A stretch of DNA of 64,000 nucleotides from Rubinisphaera margarita. Lineage in GTDB: Bacteria; Planctomycetota; Planctomycetia; Planctomycetales; Planctomycetaceae. Below the pieces are notes generated by a model. That model searched no databases and had not been told where the DNA came from. It worked only from the letters and a program-made list of their open reading frames with translations. The DNA is taken from assembly GCF_022267515.1 (NCBI RefSeq), contig NZ_JAKFGB010000012.1:496001-560000 (forward strand). Direction: 5' to 3'. Position numbers and translations under genes: made by a program. Shown piece by piece: positions 8,836-18,602 of this stretch. How positions within the stretch are numbered: the stretch's first letter is position 1; every line of letters begins with the position of its first letter.

Positions 8836-8847
8836 CTGACGCGTCAG
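8836..8847. repeat. Perfect 12-bp palindrome downstream of the thioredoxin gene
   Basis: CTGACGCGTCAG reads the same on both strands, in the 155-bp gap between the converging TlpA-like and kinase genes. No T-tract follows. It could be a protein-binding site or chance; nothing nearby decides this. Confidence 0.25.
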
Positions 8848-8959
8848 CTAATCATTGCAGGCTCGAATTGCAGTCAGACGGATCACCGCTCGATGTCTAT
8901 CCGGTCCCTCGCTCATTCTTCGGCGTGGGAAGAAATGGATCGATGCACTTGAGGCGGGT

Positions 8960-11900
8960 CTATGTCCAGCGGCCCGGTGAAAAGACAGCGAAGAAACGAT
9001 CGGAATTGACGATGCCATGGTCGCGAACATAGTTCCGGGCTTCGTCCGTGCCTGTTCTTGCTGACTCGGTCTGTCCGAGCCGCGCGAGTCGGTCGTGACA
9101 GATCGCTTCGTACATCGCCAGTTTCACCTCACGAAAACCGGCCAGAGCCCGTTTGAGTCGGGAAATAATCTCTGTTCGCTCTGGCTTCTGTTGGAACGTC
9201 AGAAGGCCCGCTTCCAGGAGGTCAGCTTCGGCGGCGCAACATCGGCTGGCTTCTCGACGCAGCTTGCGAATATGTTTCTGTGCGTCCTCGTGGAGCCGGG
9301 CGGTCAACTCCTGTGAACCTTCACGACTCTGTTGAGTTGCTGCCAGCGTTCCGATCGCTGCCCCGGCTCGATGCAGACTGTACGCATGCCGGGACCAGTG
9401 ATGCGATTGCAGCAAAGCGGACCGAAATGGCTTCTCGATCCGCACAGTGGTTTCCCAGCACAACCGATGTTCCTGCTGGTACCGCAACTCCCACAGGTGC
9501 CGCAGGTAGTAATTGAAATGGAGATTGTTGAATTCGTTGAAGTCGAGCAGTCGAGCGAGATCCTGCGTCCGGCGATCGGTCTGGCGGAAGTCGTCGCTGG
9601 CCATGTCACGGACGATTTCGGAAACGCCACGAATCATCAGGTCGTAGTAGGTCGTATCCCGTTTCGATTGAGTTTGCGGATCGATGCTCGTCAGTTGGTG
9701 AATTCGCACGACATTCCCGGAGAAGTTCGCTGAGAACAGCGCAAACATACGGCTCAGGTCAGCTTCCCACCAGGCTTCGGGGCAGTGTTCCAGATAGCTC
9801 GACATCGCATGTGTGCAACGTTCAATAGCTCGATCGAAATCGGAGGTCAGATAGTCGATCGCTCCTTCGCACATTTCAACGAACGTCTCGACATAGACGG
9901 CCCCCGAGTAATGGGGCGAGGTCCGAAGTTCCTGGAGAATCTGCCGGGAGCGGGCGATATCCGATGGCTTGCCCGTCGCGGCGACGAGACAGGCACCGTA
10001 CGCCTGCAGTTGATGAGCTTCGACCAGATGCGGAGCCGCCTCGTTCTCCCGCTCGCCCACGTGCTGGAAATAGCAGCCGCGAATCGGATCAAGAATACTC
10101 AGGCTTTGCGCGGCCGCCCAGCACGTTTTCATTCTTTGCACGGCTACCTTCTCGGTGCGTCGGCGGAACAACCGGGCGACCGGCCTGATCTGTCGAGACT
10201 GCAGCAAACGCTCCTGCAGAATGCCGCGCACGACCTGACTCATCGTTCGCGGATACGAGAGGCTGACGTCGCTTAACAAAGATTCGAGCAGTCGATGTGC
10301 CTTGGCCAGCTTGCCGACCTGAAAGAGTCGCATCATTGCGAGTCGGTTGAGTTCGAACTGGCGATCAGAATCCGGAGCCAGACCTGCGGCGAGCTCGTAG
10401 TGCTCGGCCGCTTTTTCGCCCTGCCCGTCTCGTGCGTAGGCTTCCGCGACGCGTTCATGAGCCAGGGAACGCTCCTGCGGTTCGGCTGTTTCGGTGAGCT
10501 CGAGGATCCGCTGATACAACCGGGCCGCCTGATCGAAGGCGAGCCGGCCCGTCGCCGCTTCGGCGGCCTGTTGATAATGGTCTACGGCCTGCTCGCGAAG
10601 GCCGGCCGCTTCGTAATGGCGGCCGAGAGTCTGGGCATCGACGCGGGAGGTTTTAATCAGAGTCGCGGCCAGTGACTGGTGAATCTCTCGACGCCGCAAT
10701 TCATCGACGATCGTCGAGACGGATTCCCGAATCCGGTCGTGGTAACATTCGACGTAGTCTTCTCCGGTGGACCCACTCGTGCGAACGAAGTTTTCATCCC
10801 GCAGGACATCCAGGTGCGATCGTCTGGTTCGAGCTGCTTCGACAGCTTCTGAAATCGGCAGCGGTTGACCGTTCAAGGCGATCAACTCGAGTAGCTGTCG
10901 GGAACAGGGCTCCAGGTTCTGAACCCGTGAGATAATTGCTTCGTCGAGTGTGTTAAAGTTATCGCCGGCGCACTGCTTGTGGCGAATTAATTCGCGTATG
11001 AAATACGGACTTCCTCCGGCTTCCCGGGCGATGCGTTCGGCTTCACTGATATTGCCCGAACCAGTTCCGAGAATTGACTGTGCCAGCGCTTCCGCGTCAT
11101 CGGGTGTGAGTTCGCCGAGCGGAATTTGAACGCACTGTTGCTGGATGGTGGTCGAATCGGAACCCGCTGAAGGTCCGAAGATGACCTTCAGGCATTCGCT
11201 CCATTCCCGTTCGTCGCTACGGTACGTCGCGATCAGCATCAGGGGAGGAGCGTCTTTGCCAAAGAAAATGTCCTGCAGCAGACGGGCACTGTCGCGATCG
11301 CCCCATTGCAGGTCATCAATCGTCAACACGAGCTGATAGCGGTCCGCCAGTGACGCAAGCAGTTCCCGCAGGGCGTGGATGGCCCGACGTCGGGATTCCT
11401 GGAAATCGGACGGCATTCGATAACGTTTGACCTCCTCTTCGACCGCCTCGACCCGTTGAAGAACCGGAAAGAGACGAGCGAGATCGCCGGTGTGCCGCGG
11501 AAGAAGCATCGAGGCATCCGCTGGCTTCAGACGATTGAGATGACGGCTGATCGAATCGATGATGCCGTCGAACGCCTTGTGTGGAACTGATTCCCGCTCG
11601 TAGCAGCGGCTGCTGAGGACGAGTGGATTCTCGTGCCCGTTCGCGAAGCGGTGCAGAAACTCATCGACAAGTGCCGTCTTGCCGACGCCGGAGAGTCCGT
11701 GCACGAACGCGATCCCCGGCTGACCTCGATCGAGTCGCTGGGAGACGTCTTCCAGGACCTGAAGTTCGCCCTCACGTCCGATCAACAGTGGGCGAGCCGG
11801 CGATGAACTCCGAACAGTCGGTGTGAGATTCGAGGACTGGACCTTCAACTGGTCACGCATGCCGGCGATGTCCGGTCGCAGATCAGGATCACGCTGCAGC

Positions 11901-12994
11901 AGTTCGCCGCACAACCTGTTGAGTGCTCCGGAGACTGTCGGGAGGACATCGCTCGGCAGCGGCGGATCCATTCGCTGTTTCGCTTCGATCATCGCGAGTG
12001 CCGAGCCATCGAACGGGCGTCGTCCGGCCACGCATTCGAAGAGCATCGTCCCGACCGCGTACATGTCACTGGCTGGACTGAACTGTTCCTGGAACTGTTC
12101 GGGCGCCATGTAAGCAATGGTTCCGGCGATGCCGCATTCGATACTCTGCTGCCATTCCGGAAACGCAGTTTGAACCGTAGAGACAAGGCCGAGATCGAGA
12201 ATGACGACCCGTCCTTCGCGGGTCACCAGAACGTTGGCGGGTTTTAGATCCCGATGGATGAAGCCGGCCGAGTGCAGGACTTCGAGACCATCGAGAAGTT
12301 GTCCAAAGTATTTGGCGATCAGCAGGTTCAGCCGCTCCTGAAAGGCACCGCCGCCTGGCTGCGGGAGGGCGCGCGTCATCGGCACACCGTCGATCAGTTC
12401 CATGGTGAAGAACCAGACATCCCGCTCGGCAATCAGTTCCTTGAGCCGCATGAGATTCGGATGATGCAGGCTCGCCAGTGTGCGGAACTCGCGTTTGAAG
12501 CGGTAAAGCGATCCCCCTTCCGGCACCGTAAGCACTTTGAGGGCACACTCCTCCTGATAGAGCTCGTCGAAGACTTTAAAGACCTGTCCGAAGCCACCCT
12601 GCCCCAGTTTCTGAAGGACACGAAAGCGTTCGGTGCCGGCGAACTCGGTCGTCTTGGTCTCAATCGGAGCAGACGGTGCGAGGCTGCTGGCTGTTGGGGC
12701 GATGGCGGTCTCCTGAACCCGGAAGACTTCGTCGACGACATGACTGAGATCGCGGAAACGATCCAGATACTCGGTGTGCCCCGGCACTTCTCCGTTCTTC
12801 TGCCGGAGTTCGACTTCCAGGGCGAGAAGTTCCCAGAGGACGGCCGAATGGTGGGCGACATCGATTTGCTGGAGATAGTCTTCGATTCGAGGTTTTCCGC
12901 CCTCCAACCAGCAATTCTCAAACTGATCGCACACGCGGTCGATCAGCTGGTTCAACTCCAGTAGGAGGATCGGGTTTTCGGATCGATTCGTCAT
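8960..12994 (-). CDS. Ser/Thr protein kinase with AAA ATPase and TPR-like C-terminal region
   Basis: About 1344 residues from the ATG at 12994; in-frame ATGs at 13006 and 13072 exist but none has a good ribosome binding site. After an N-terminal region of about 120 residues comes a Hanks-type kinase: glycine loop GQGGFGQV (131-138), Lys153 in ALKVL, HRDLKPANVL with catalytic Asp249, DLGL in place of DFG, and YMAPEQF. An AAA-type ATPase follows, with Walker A GLSGVGKT (433-440) and Walker B LVLTIDDLQWGD (about 555-566). The remaining half is helical with TPR-like repeats such as AAEAATGRLAFDQAARLYQR. This matches the PknK-like kinase/ATPase/TPR architecture. There is no membrane segment, so it is cytoplasmic. 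Its target is unknown. Confidence 0.88.
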   Translation of the reverse strand: MTNRSENPILLLELNQLIDRVCDQFENCWLEGGKPRIEDYLQQIDVAHHSAVLWELLALEVELRQKNGEVPGHTEYLDRFRDLSHVVDEVFRVQETAIAPTASSLAPSAPIETKTTEFAGTERFRVLQKLGQGGFGQVFKVFDELYQEECALKVLTVPEGGSLYRFKREFRTLASLHHPNLMRLKELIAERDVWFFTMELIDGVPMTRALPQPGGGAFQERLNLLIAKYFGQLLDGLEVLHSAGFIHRDLKPANVLVTREGRVVILDLGLVSTVQTAFPEWQQSIECGIAGTIAYMAPEQFQEQFSPASDMYAVGTMLFECVAGRRPFDGSALAMIEAKQRMDPPLPSDVLPTVSGALNRLCGELLQRDPDLRPDIAGMRDQLKVQSSNLTPTVRSSSPARPLLIGREGELQVLEDVSQRLDRGQPGIAFVHGLSGVGKTALVDEFLHRFANGHENPLVLSSRCYERESVPHKAFDGIIDSISRHLNRLKPADASMLLPRHTGDLARLFPVLQRVEAVEEEVKRYRMPSDFQESRRRAIHALRELLASLADRYQLVLTIDDLQWGDRDSARLLQDIFFGKDAPPLMLIATYRSDEREWSECLKVIFGPSAGSDSTTIQQQCVQIPLGELTPDDAEALAQSILGTGSGNISEAERIAREAGGSPYFIRELIRHKQCAGDNFNTLDEAIISRVQNLEPCSRQLLELIALNGQPLPISEAVEAARTRRSHLDVLRDENFVRTSGSTGEDYVECYHDRIRESVSTIVDELRRREIHQSLAATLIKTSRVDAQTLGRHYEAAGLREQAVDHYQQAAEAATGRLAFDQAARLYQRILELTETAEPQERSLAHERVAEAYARDGQGEKAAEHYELAAGLAPDSDRQFELNRLAMMRLFQVGKLAKAHRLLESLLSDVSLSYPRTMSQVVRGILQERLLQSRQIRPVARLFRRRTEKVAVQRMKTCWAAAQSLSILDPIRGCYFQHVGERENEAAPHLVEAHQLQAYGACLVAATGKPSDIARSRQILQELRTSPHYSGAVYVETFVEMCEGAIDYLTSDFDRAIERCTHAMSSYLEHCPEAWWEADLSRMFALFSANFSGNVVRIHQLTSIDPQTQSKRDTTYYDLMIRGVSEIVRDMASDDFRQTDRRTQDLARLLDFNEFNNLHFNYYLRHLWELRYQQEHRLCWETTVRIEKPFRSALLQSHHWSRHAYSLHRAGAAIGTLAATQQSREGSQELTARLHEDAQKHIRKLRREASRCCAAEADLLEAGLLTFQQKPERTEIISRLKRALAGFREVKLAMYEAICHDRLARLGQTESARTGTDEARNYVRDHGIVNSDRFFAVFSPGRWT

Positions 12995-13239
12995 GCCTGT
13001 GCACATAACAGAGAGAATCGGCGGGGTGACTGGACAGGCTGATTGTAGTGGACTTTCAGGGAACCATGCCATGTGACTGAGCGAGGAATGTCATGTTTCG
13101 GGGCCGCATCAGTTTCTGTGGAGTACCCTTTTGACCGTAGTTTTTCCCGGAATCGTGGACAGGTCTCCGGAAAGCCGATACGTTGCCAGTTCCCGAACCC
13201 ATCAAGATCGACTGCTCTGTTTCTGTAAAGGAATCGCTG

Positions 13240-15114
13240 ATGAGACTGTCAGGTGTCCCGGCTCGCATTCTCCTGCTGCTCTGCATCGCCCTGTTGTCTG
13301 GCTCTGTCCACGCGGCAGATCCTCCGACAATGACCCATGGACCGATGTTGGGTCATCCTTCGGGCGATTCCATGCAGGTTTGGGCTCGAACGTCGCAACC
13401 GACTTCGTTCTCCGTGCGTTATGGTCTCGATCCACTGAAGATGGATCAGTCGGTCGAAGCCTCGGAGACAGAATTGTCTGACGACAATACCGGGGTCGTG
13501 AAGCTGACCGGACTGCAGTCGGAAACCCGCTATTACTATCAGGTCTTTATTGAAGACTTCCCGCAGGGAGGCGTGAATTCGTTTCGCACGCTGCCATCGG
13601 CCGATTCGTCACGGCATCCGGAGCATAACCCGGATGGACTGTTCAACTTCAAGTTCGAGTTTGGCTCCTGTGCGAACCAGAATCCGCAGCACGGGATTGG
13701 ACACTCGCTGCCGCTTTACAAAACGATGCTCCGTACCCTGGCCGACGATGTCGACTTCTCGATTATGAATGGCGACTGGCTCTATGAAGAGCTGCGGGAC
13801 ACGCCGGTTGATGTTTGGGCAACTGCTCAGCGTGTGAAGGACGAGGAGATCCCGAACGTGGTCGATATCATGCCGACGATTGTCGGCGTCTGGGAGAACT
13901 ATCGGCTGTATCTGGAACGGGGCGAGCCGATGGCTCAGTGGTATCGCCAGGTGCCAGGCATGTTTACGTTCGATGACCACGAGCTGATCAATGATATCTG
14001 GGGCGCGGGTTCAGCAGGACGGCGGCATCGAAGGAGTGTGTTTCGGGATATCGGCACCGAGGCCTGGTACGACTATCTCGGCTGGGCGAACCCCAAAGAG
14101 TTCAATCATCCCATTCATTTCGGAACGGCTCGTTTTGAAGCGGGGAGCGATCGGCTGCACGATCCCAAGGCGGACTTCACAGCTCTGCCGCTCAATGAGA
14201 TGTCGAACCTGCACGTCCACTGGGGAACCCCGACCGCGGGTGTGAATGACATCGAACTTGATAAAGACGAGGCAGGCGATCCCAATTCGCGGGTATACGA
14301 CATCGTTAAGGTCCTCGACAGGCACACGCTGCAACTCTCGCACAAAGCAGCGGCTGACGGTCAGGCGGCTTATTCGATCGGACGTCGAAACTACGGCGAC
14401 TTCAAGATTGCCAACTGCCACTTCTTCCTGCTCGATACCCGAAGTCATCGTGAAATGCACGATATCCGCGAACCGGCGAAAAAAGGGCTGACGATGCTGG
14501 GCCTGCCGCAACGGGAATGGCTGTTGCAAACGATGAAGGAAAGTGACGCCGAGTTTTTCTTCGTCGTTTCGAGCGTCCCTTTCACGATCCCTCACAGCGG
14601 AGCCGGTGGCATCGAGTTTGATGAGCAGAACAAGGAGGAAGCCTGGGTCGCGTTCCTCGACGAGCGGGAGATGCTGATCGACGAATGGGACACGCTCAAC
14701 AAACCCGTTTTCGTGATGACGGGGGATCTGCACAACAGCTTTGCGATTCAGATCACCGATCAGGTCTGGGAGTTCTGCGTCGGTCCGCACAACTCGGTGA
14801 ATCATGTGCCCGAACTCGATGAAGCCGACCGGCCCGCGACCGGACTGTTTCAGTCAGGGCCGCGGGAAATCGACATTCGCTGGTCCAGCTACGTGCTGGC
14901 CGACCTGCCACGGCTCGAACGTCTGTATCCATACTATTGCGTGATCCAGGTGAACAACGTCTTCAACATGCCGCAGAAACTCGGCGGCAAGCGGCTTGTG
15001 ACTTACCCACATCCTCAAGTGATCTTTCAGTACTACGAAGGCCGAACCGGGAAGCTGGCGTACGCTGAGGCGATTACACTGCCTCGGAAGAAGAGTGCGA
15101 AGACAACCGACTGA
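13240..15114 (+). CDS. Secreted PhoD-like alkaline phosphatase / phosphodiesterase
   Basis: 624 residues from the ATG at 13240, with AAGGA seven bases upstream; this start opens directly into a signal peptide (MRLSGVPARILLLLCIALLS), whereas an in-frame upstream start at 13183 would not. An N-terminal fibronectin-like PhoD domain (MTHGPMLGHPSGDSMQVWAR) is followed by a metallophosphatase core: FGSCANQ, MNGDWLYEE, TFDDHELIND and VMTGDLHNSF, all metal-ligand motifs of the PhoD family. A polar insertion at about residues 305-385 (HWGTPTAGVNDIELDKDEAG and following) is larger than in classical PhoD. It probably releases phosphate from organic esters in the periplasm. No Tat twin-arginine motif is visible, unlike Bacillus PhoD. 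Confidence 0.88.
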   Translation: MRLSGVPARILLLLCIALLSGSVHAADPPTMTHGPMLGHPSGDSMQVWARTSQPTSFSVRYGLDPLKMDQSVEASETELSDDNTGVVKLTGLQSETRYYYQVFIEDFPQGGVNSFRTLPSADSSRHPEHNPDGLFNFKFEFGSCANQNPQHGIGHSLPLYKTMLRTLADDVDFSIMNGDWLYEELRDTPVDVWATAQRVKDEEIPNVVDIMPTIVGVWENYRLYLERGEPMAQWYRQVPGMFTFDDHELINDIWGAGSAGRRHRRSVFRDIGTEAWYDYLGWANPKEFNHPIHFGTARFEAGSDRLHDPKADFTALPLNEMSNLHVHWGTPTAGVNDIELDKDEAGDPNSRVYDIVKVLDRHTLQLSHKAAADGQAAYSIGRRNYGDFKIANCHFFLLDTRSHREMHDIREPAKKGLTMLGLPQREWLLQTMKESDAEFFFVVSSVPFTIPHSGAGGIEFDEQNKEEAWVAFLDEREMLIDEWDTLNKPVFVMTGDLHNSFAIQITDQVWEFCVGPHNSVNHVPELDEADRPATGLFQSGPREIDIRWSSYVLADLPRLERLYPYYCVIQVNNVFNMPQKLGGKRLVTYPHPQVIFQYYEGRTGKLAYAEAITLPRKKSAKTTD

Positions 15115-15139
15115 TGCGGAACTATGCGGTTGTCTCTCC

Positions 15140-15176
15140 CGGCCGAGCTTCGGCTGGGCCACCCATTGGTGGGGAG
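15140..15176. repeat. Two adjacent small hairpins downstream of the PhoD-like gene
   Basis: GCCGA-GCT-TCGGC is followed closely by CCACC-CATT-GGTGG. There is no T-tract, so an intrinsic terminator is unlikely. The pair lies in the 210-bp gap before the channel-protein gene and could be a repetitive extragenic element; that would need a genome-wide comparison. Confidence 0.3.
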
Positions 15177-15324
15177 TGGCTAAATAGGCAAGATGCGTTC
15201 TGTGGATGTCCTTTTCAGGTTGTGACGGGTGAAACGCCGATTGTAGAGATAGCGCGCCGAAGATCGTCCTGTTGATGGGGATGCAGGCTTCGGCGGCGGT
15301 TATCCAGTCTGCAAGAGGCGAACA

Positions 15325-16650
15325 ATGACCTCCCACCAAGAAGCCCACCTTCGCAATCCGGAATCCAAACCACTGCTCGTACAGAAGATCGGCCGCAGTC
15401 CCCTGCTCTGGGGGACCGTGGCCTGTGTGCTGTTCTATGTGGCCCTGCCTGTACTTCCGGTTCAGCAGGCTCTGCTGATTCGGTACTGCTGCAGCCATCC
15501 GCTGGAGTATGTGACGGTTGCGATGTTCTTTATTGGCATGGCGACGCTGGTGTTCCGGGCCCTCGATTTGAAGGCGGAATCACACGCTCTCTCAGAGTGC
15601 CGCGAACTACTGGCGGCCCGACGGACCATTCGCAATTCCGGTTCGATGCTCGCCGAGTCGATTCTGGATTCCCTCACAACCGTGAAAAAGGAGATCGTCA
15701 ACTCGATCGCCGGACGTCGGTTGTGGGAAGCAGCGGCTTTGGTTCAGGAAACGGGATCCCACGAGCAGCTTGACTCCCAAATGCGGCATGCCGCGGAACT
15801 GGAACTCGACCGAGCTCAGCAGAAGCTCGGTCTTGTGAACACAATCAGCTGGGCGATTCCGATCGTCGGCTTTCTGGGGACTGTGATGGGGATCACGATT
15901 GCGATCGCCAACGTGACGCCGGATCAGCTCGATCAGTCTCTGGGCGAAGTGACCAGCGGGCTGGGCGTGGCCTTCGATACCACGGCTCTTTCCCTCACGC
16001 TGTCGCTTGTGATGGTCTTCAGCAGCTATCTGGTTCGGAGTCGGCAGGACGATTTACTGAATCGGGTCGAGGAAGACATCGACCGTCAGCTGGCGCGCCG
16101 CTTTCATTCGCTCGGTCCGGCGGGAGGATTCGCGGAGGATCAGACATCCGTCTCTCGACAGCTTGTGGAAGCCTCGCAGATGGTGGTCGAAGAAGCGACC
16201 GCGGCCTGGCGTTCGACCCTGTCCACGATGCAGGATCAGGTGCTTGCCTCGCTGCAGGATCAACAAAGCGAGTTTCTGCTGCAGATGACCGAGGGGATTA
16301 CGTCCCATGTCGCCGCACAGCAGAGCGAATTGCAGGAGCAGCGTGTCCGAGATGTTGCTCATCATGAAGCCGTCCTGTTGCAGTTGCAGGCGACACTGGA
16401 AGGCTGGACCGAATCGATGAAGTCTGTCGGAAGCGGATTGCGTGATCAGGCAGCCGAGCAGCAGACACAGACGCTGCTGCTGGAAAAGGTCGTCGACAAA
16501 CAACGTCAACTGGCACTGTTGCAGGAGAAGCTCGACGCTTCCCTGAATTCGCAGCAGATTGTGGAGACACTCGATCAGACGTTGATCAGTCTGACGGCTG
16601 CAATTCAGCTCCTCAATGGCCGGGTGCACTCGGCGACGCGGGCGGCGTAG
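15325..16650 (+). CDS. MotA/TolQ/ExbB-family proton channel subunit with a long coiled-coil tail
   Basis: 441 residues with AAGAGG before the ATG. Two N-terminal membrane spans (about residues 31-52 and 60-78) are followed by a cytoplasmic stretch, then the two diagnostic spans: WAIPIVGFLGTVMGITIAIA (about 172-191) and FDTTALSLTLSLVMVFSSYL (about 213-232), the conserved pore helices of TolQ/ExbB/MotA. The last 200 residues are a Gln/Glu-rich coiled coil. Proteins of this family form a pentamer around two single-span partners and use the proton gradient to do mechanical work across the envelope. The next two genes encode such partners, so this is the channel subunit of a three-gene system. Confidence 0.9.
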   Translation: MTSHQEAHLRNPESKPLLVQKIGRSPLLWGTVACVLFYVALPVLPVQQALLIRYCCSHPLEYVTVAMFFIGMATLVFRALDLKAESHALSECRELLAARRTIRNSGSMLAESILDSLTTVKKEIVNSIAGRRLWEAAALVQETGSHEQLDSQMRHAAELELDRAQQKLGLVNTISWAIPIVGFLGTVMGITIAIANVTPDQLDQSLGEVTSGLGVAFDTTALSLTLSLVMVFSSYLVRSRQDDLLNRVEEDIDRQLARRFHSLGPAGGFAEDQTSVSRQLVEASQMVVEEATAAWRSTLSTMQDQVLASLQDQQSEFLLQMTEGITSHVAAQQSELQEQRVRDVAHHEAVLLQLQATLEGWTESMKSVGSGLRDQAAEQQTQTLLLEKVVDKQRQLALLQEKLDASLNSQQIVETLDQTLISLTAAIQLLNGRVHSATRAA

Positions 16651-16713
16651 CAGGCCTGCGGAGTAAAGGCGGTGTCCGTTCCAGAGTCTGGCTGAGTTTG
16701 AATCGATCGATCC

Positions 16714-18588
16714 ATGTCACGTCGCCGTGGACAATCTGGTCTGGAAGTTTCTCTCTTCCCGTTTCTCGCAGTGCTCGTCTGCGCGATGGGAAGTCTGATT
16801 CTCCTGCTGCTGATCATTACGCGGAACGTGCATCCAAGCTTCCAGCGTCAGGAATCAGCTGAAGTGGAACCGTTGGAGGAGACTTCGCCAGTTCGATTCA
16901 GTGAATCGCTCCGCGAATCCCTTGAGACGAGCGTCTCCCCAATAGTGGCGCAAAGCGAGATCGGCTCTGCACGATTCCGGAAGCTCCAGGCGGCTCCGCT
17001 GCCTATGGAAAGCCTGGCCGGTGCACCCGAGTTCAATCCGCTGCTGCATGCGGCCCAGCCCGTTCGGGATCGCCTGGAGGCGAAACGTGAAGCCGAACGT
17101 CGGTTGACCGAAGAAAGGGCTCAGCTCGAACGCCACGGTGAGGAACTCGAAGCCGAATTGATACAGCTGGCTGGAGAGATCGAGCAGACAAAGAAGGCGA
17201 TGTCGCAGCTTCAACAGCAGTTGAACCAGATGGAGTCGCAGGATCGAGGGCTCCAGGCAGACGTGGAGAAGAAAGCACTCGCTGTCGACACGCTGCAGGC
17301 CGAGATTCAGTTTCATCAACAGATGTTGAAGGCAGCCGAGCAGGAGAAGCAGGACCAGAAGAACAATCTGCAAATCGTGGCCTTTGACGGACAGACGGGC
17401 CAGAAGCGACAGCCGATCTTCGTGGAATGTCGTCGTGATACAATCACGCTTCATCCGGAAGGGATCGCCGTTCCGACCGGAAAGTTGAAAAACTACTCCC
17501 CGAGCGGAAATCCGATGGCGGAGGCTCTGCTCGCCTATGCTTCGAAACAGGTTGAACTGGGGAACAGGAACGAAGAGCCGTATATCCTGCTGGTCGTCAG
17601 CCCGGATGGAGTGGACGAGTTCTATGTGATGGGACAGCTATTGAGGGCCAATGGCATCGAGTTCGGGTATGAACTTGTCGGGAAAACGCAGGAGTTCTAT
17701 TTTGGGAAGCCCGATGAACGTCTGGCGGCGACGTTCGCCGCAGCGTTCGAGAAATCGTGCCTGCAGCCGACTGTTGAACCGGAAGCGATTCCGTCTCAGA
17801 TGGTGGGACGACCGGGGCGAACCGGATACGTGCCTCCGGATGTTGAAGTGCGCGATCGCAACGGGCAAGGCTTCCCGAGCGGTTCCGCGGCCCATGCTCA
17901 AGGGCGGCCACAAAATCCCGCAGCGGGCGGCTCGCAGCGTGGTTCAGGGGACGCATCGGATCCAGACTGGCCAGCCGGAATGCCCCCGTCCTCCAGCGTG
18001 GCGGGGGCGGAATCAGGCCAGCCGGCTCACTCGGGTGGACATCCTGCGATCGAGTTGCCGGAACCCGGGACATGGTCTGCGGCAGAGGGACAGAATGCGG
18101 AATCGTCGATGGCTCAGAGTCAGGCAAGCGGTCGTAAAAGCCAGGAGGATCCATTGGCGAAGTTGCTGAATCCGTTCGCGACAGGCCATAACGGTGGAGC
18201 CGGTTCCCCGCAGTCGGGAAGTGCCGGACGTTCTGGAGCCGCCCCGACGTTTACGACGATCGGTATTGAACAGCCGCTGGTGGTCAATGTCGATGCGACC
18301 GGATTCCAAGTCGGTTCAGGCCGACGGATCGAGATCCCCGATCGGCTTGATCAGGAACGGGTGCGACGCGAGATGTACGGCGCGATTGCCCAGGAGATGT
18401 CAAGTTGGGGAGCCGCTCCCGATGGAATGCACTGGAGCCCCGTGCTCGAGTATCGCGTGTTGCCAGGCGGAAACCTGATGGCGGTTTCACTGGAGCGGCT
18501 GACCGACCAGACCGGAGTTCATTCGACCACGCGTCCGATCTTCAGTGATCGTGTGAGCGGGCTCGATGAAGAAGCTCCTTTGAGATAA
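16714..18588 (+). CDS. Single-span membrane partner of the channel protein (coiled coil, no pore Asp)
   Basis: 624 residues. A short positive N-terminus precedes one membrane helix (about residues 11-36, LEVSLFPFLAVLVCAMGSLI), then a long coiled coil (about 115-225). A folded segment follows at about residues 230-340 (including EPYILLVVSPDGVDEFYVMG), then a Gly/Ser/Pro-rich low-complexity linker and a conserved C-terminal part. Topology and position match ExbD/MotB-type partners, but the helix lacks the Asp that carries protons in ExbD, TolR and MotB. The following gene has that Asp. The two proteins share a similar domain order, so I infer distant paralogues that form an unequal pair. Exact function unknown. 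Confidence 0.7.
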   Translation: MSRRRGQSGLEVSLFPFLAVLVCAMGSLILLLLIITRNVHPSFQRQESAEVEPLEETSPVRFSESLRESLETSVSPIVAQSEIGSARFRKLQAAPLPMESLAGAPEFNPLLHAAQPVRDRLEAKREAERRLTEERAQLERHGEELEAELIQLAGEIEQTKKAMSQLQQQLNQMESQDRGLQADVEKKALAVDTLQAEIQFHQQMLKAAEQEKQDQKNNLQIVAFDGQTGQKRQPIFVECRRDTITLHPEGIAVPTGKLKNYSPSGNPMAEALLAYASKQVELGNRNEEPYILLVVSPDGVDEFYVMGQLLRANGIEFGYELVGKTQEFYFGKPDERLAATFAAAFEKSCLQPTVEPEAIPSQMVGRPGRTGYVPPDVEVRDRNGQGFPSGSAAHAQGRPQNPAAGGSQRGSGDASDPDWPAGMPPSSSVAGAESGQPAHSGGHPAIELPEPGTWSAAEGQNAESSMAQSQASGRKSQEDPLAKLLNPFATGHNGGAGSPQSGSAGRSGAAPTFTTIGIEQPLVVNVDATGFQVGSGRRIEIPDRLDQERVRREMYGAIAQEMSSWGAAPDGMHWSPVLEYRVLPGGNLMAVSLERLTDQTGVHSTTRPIFSDRVSGLDEEAPLR

Positions 18589-18602
18589 GGCGTCAGGCGA
18601 CA

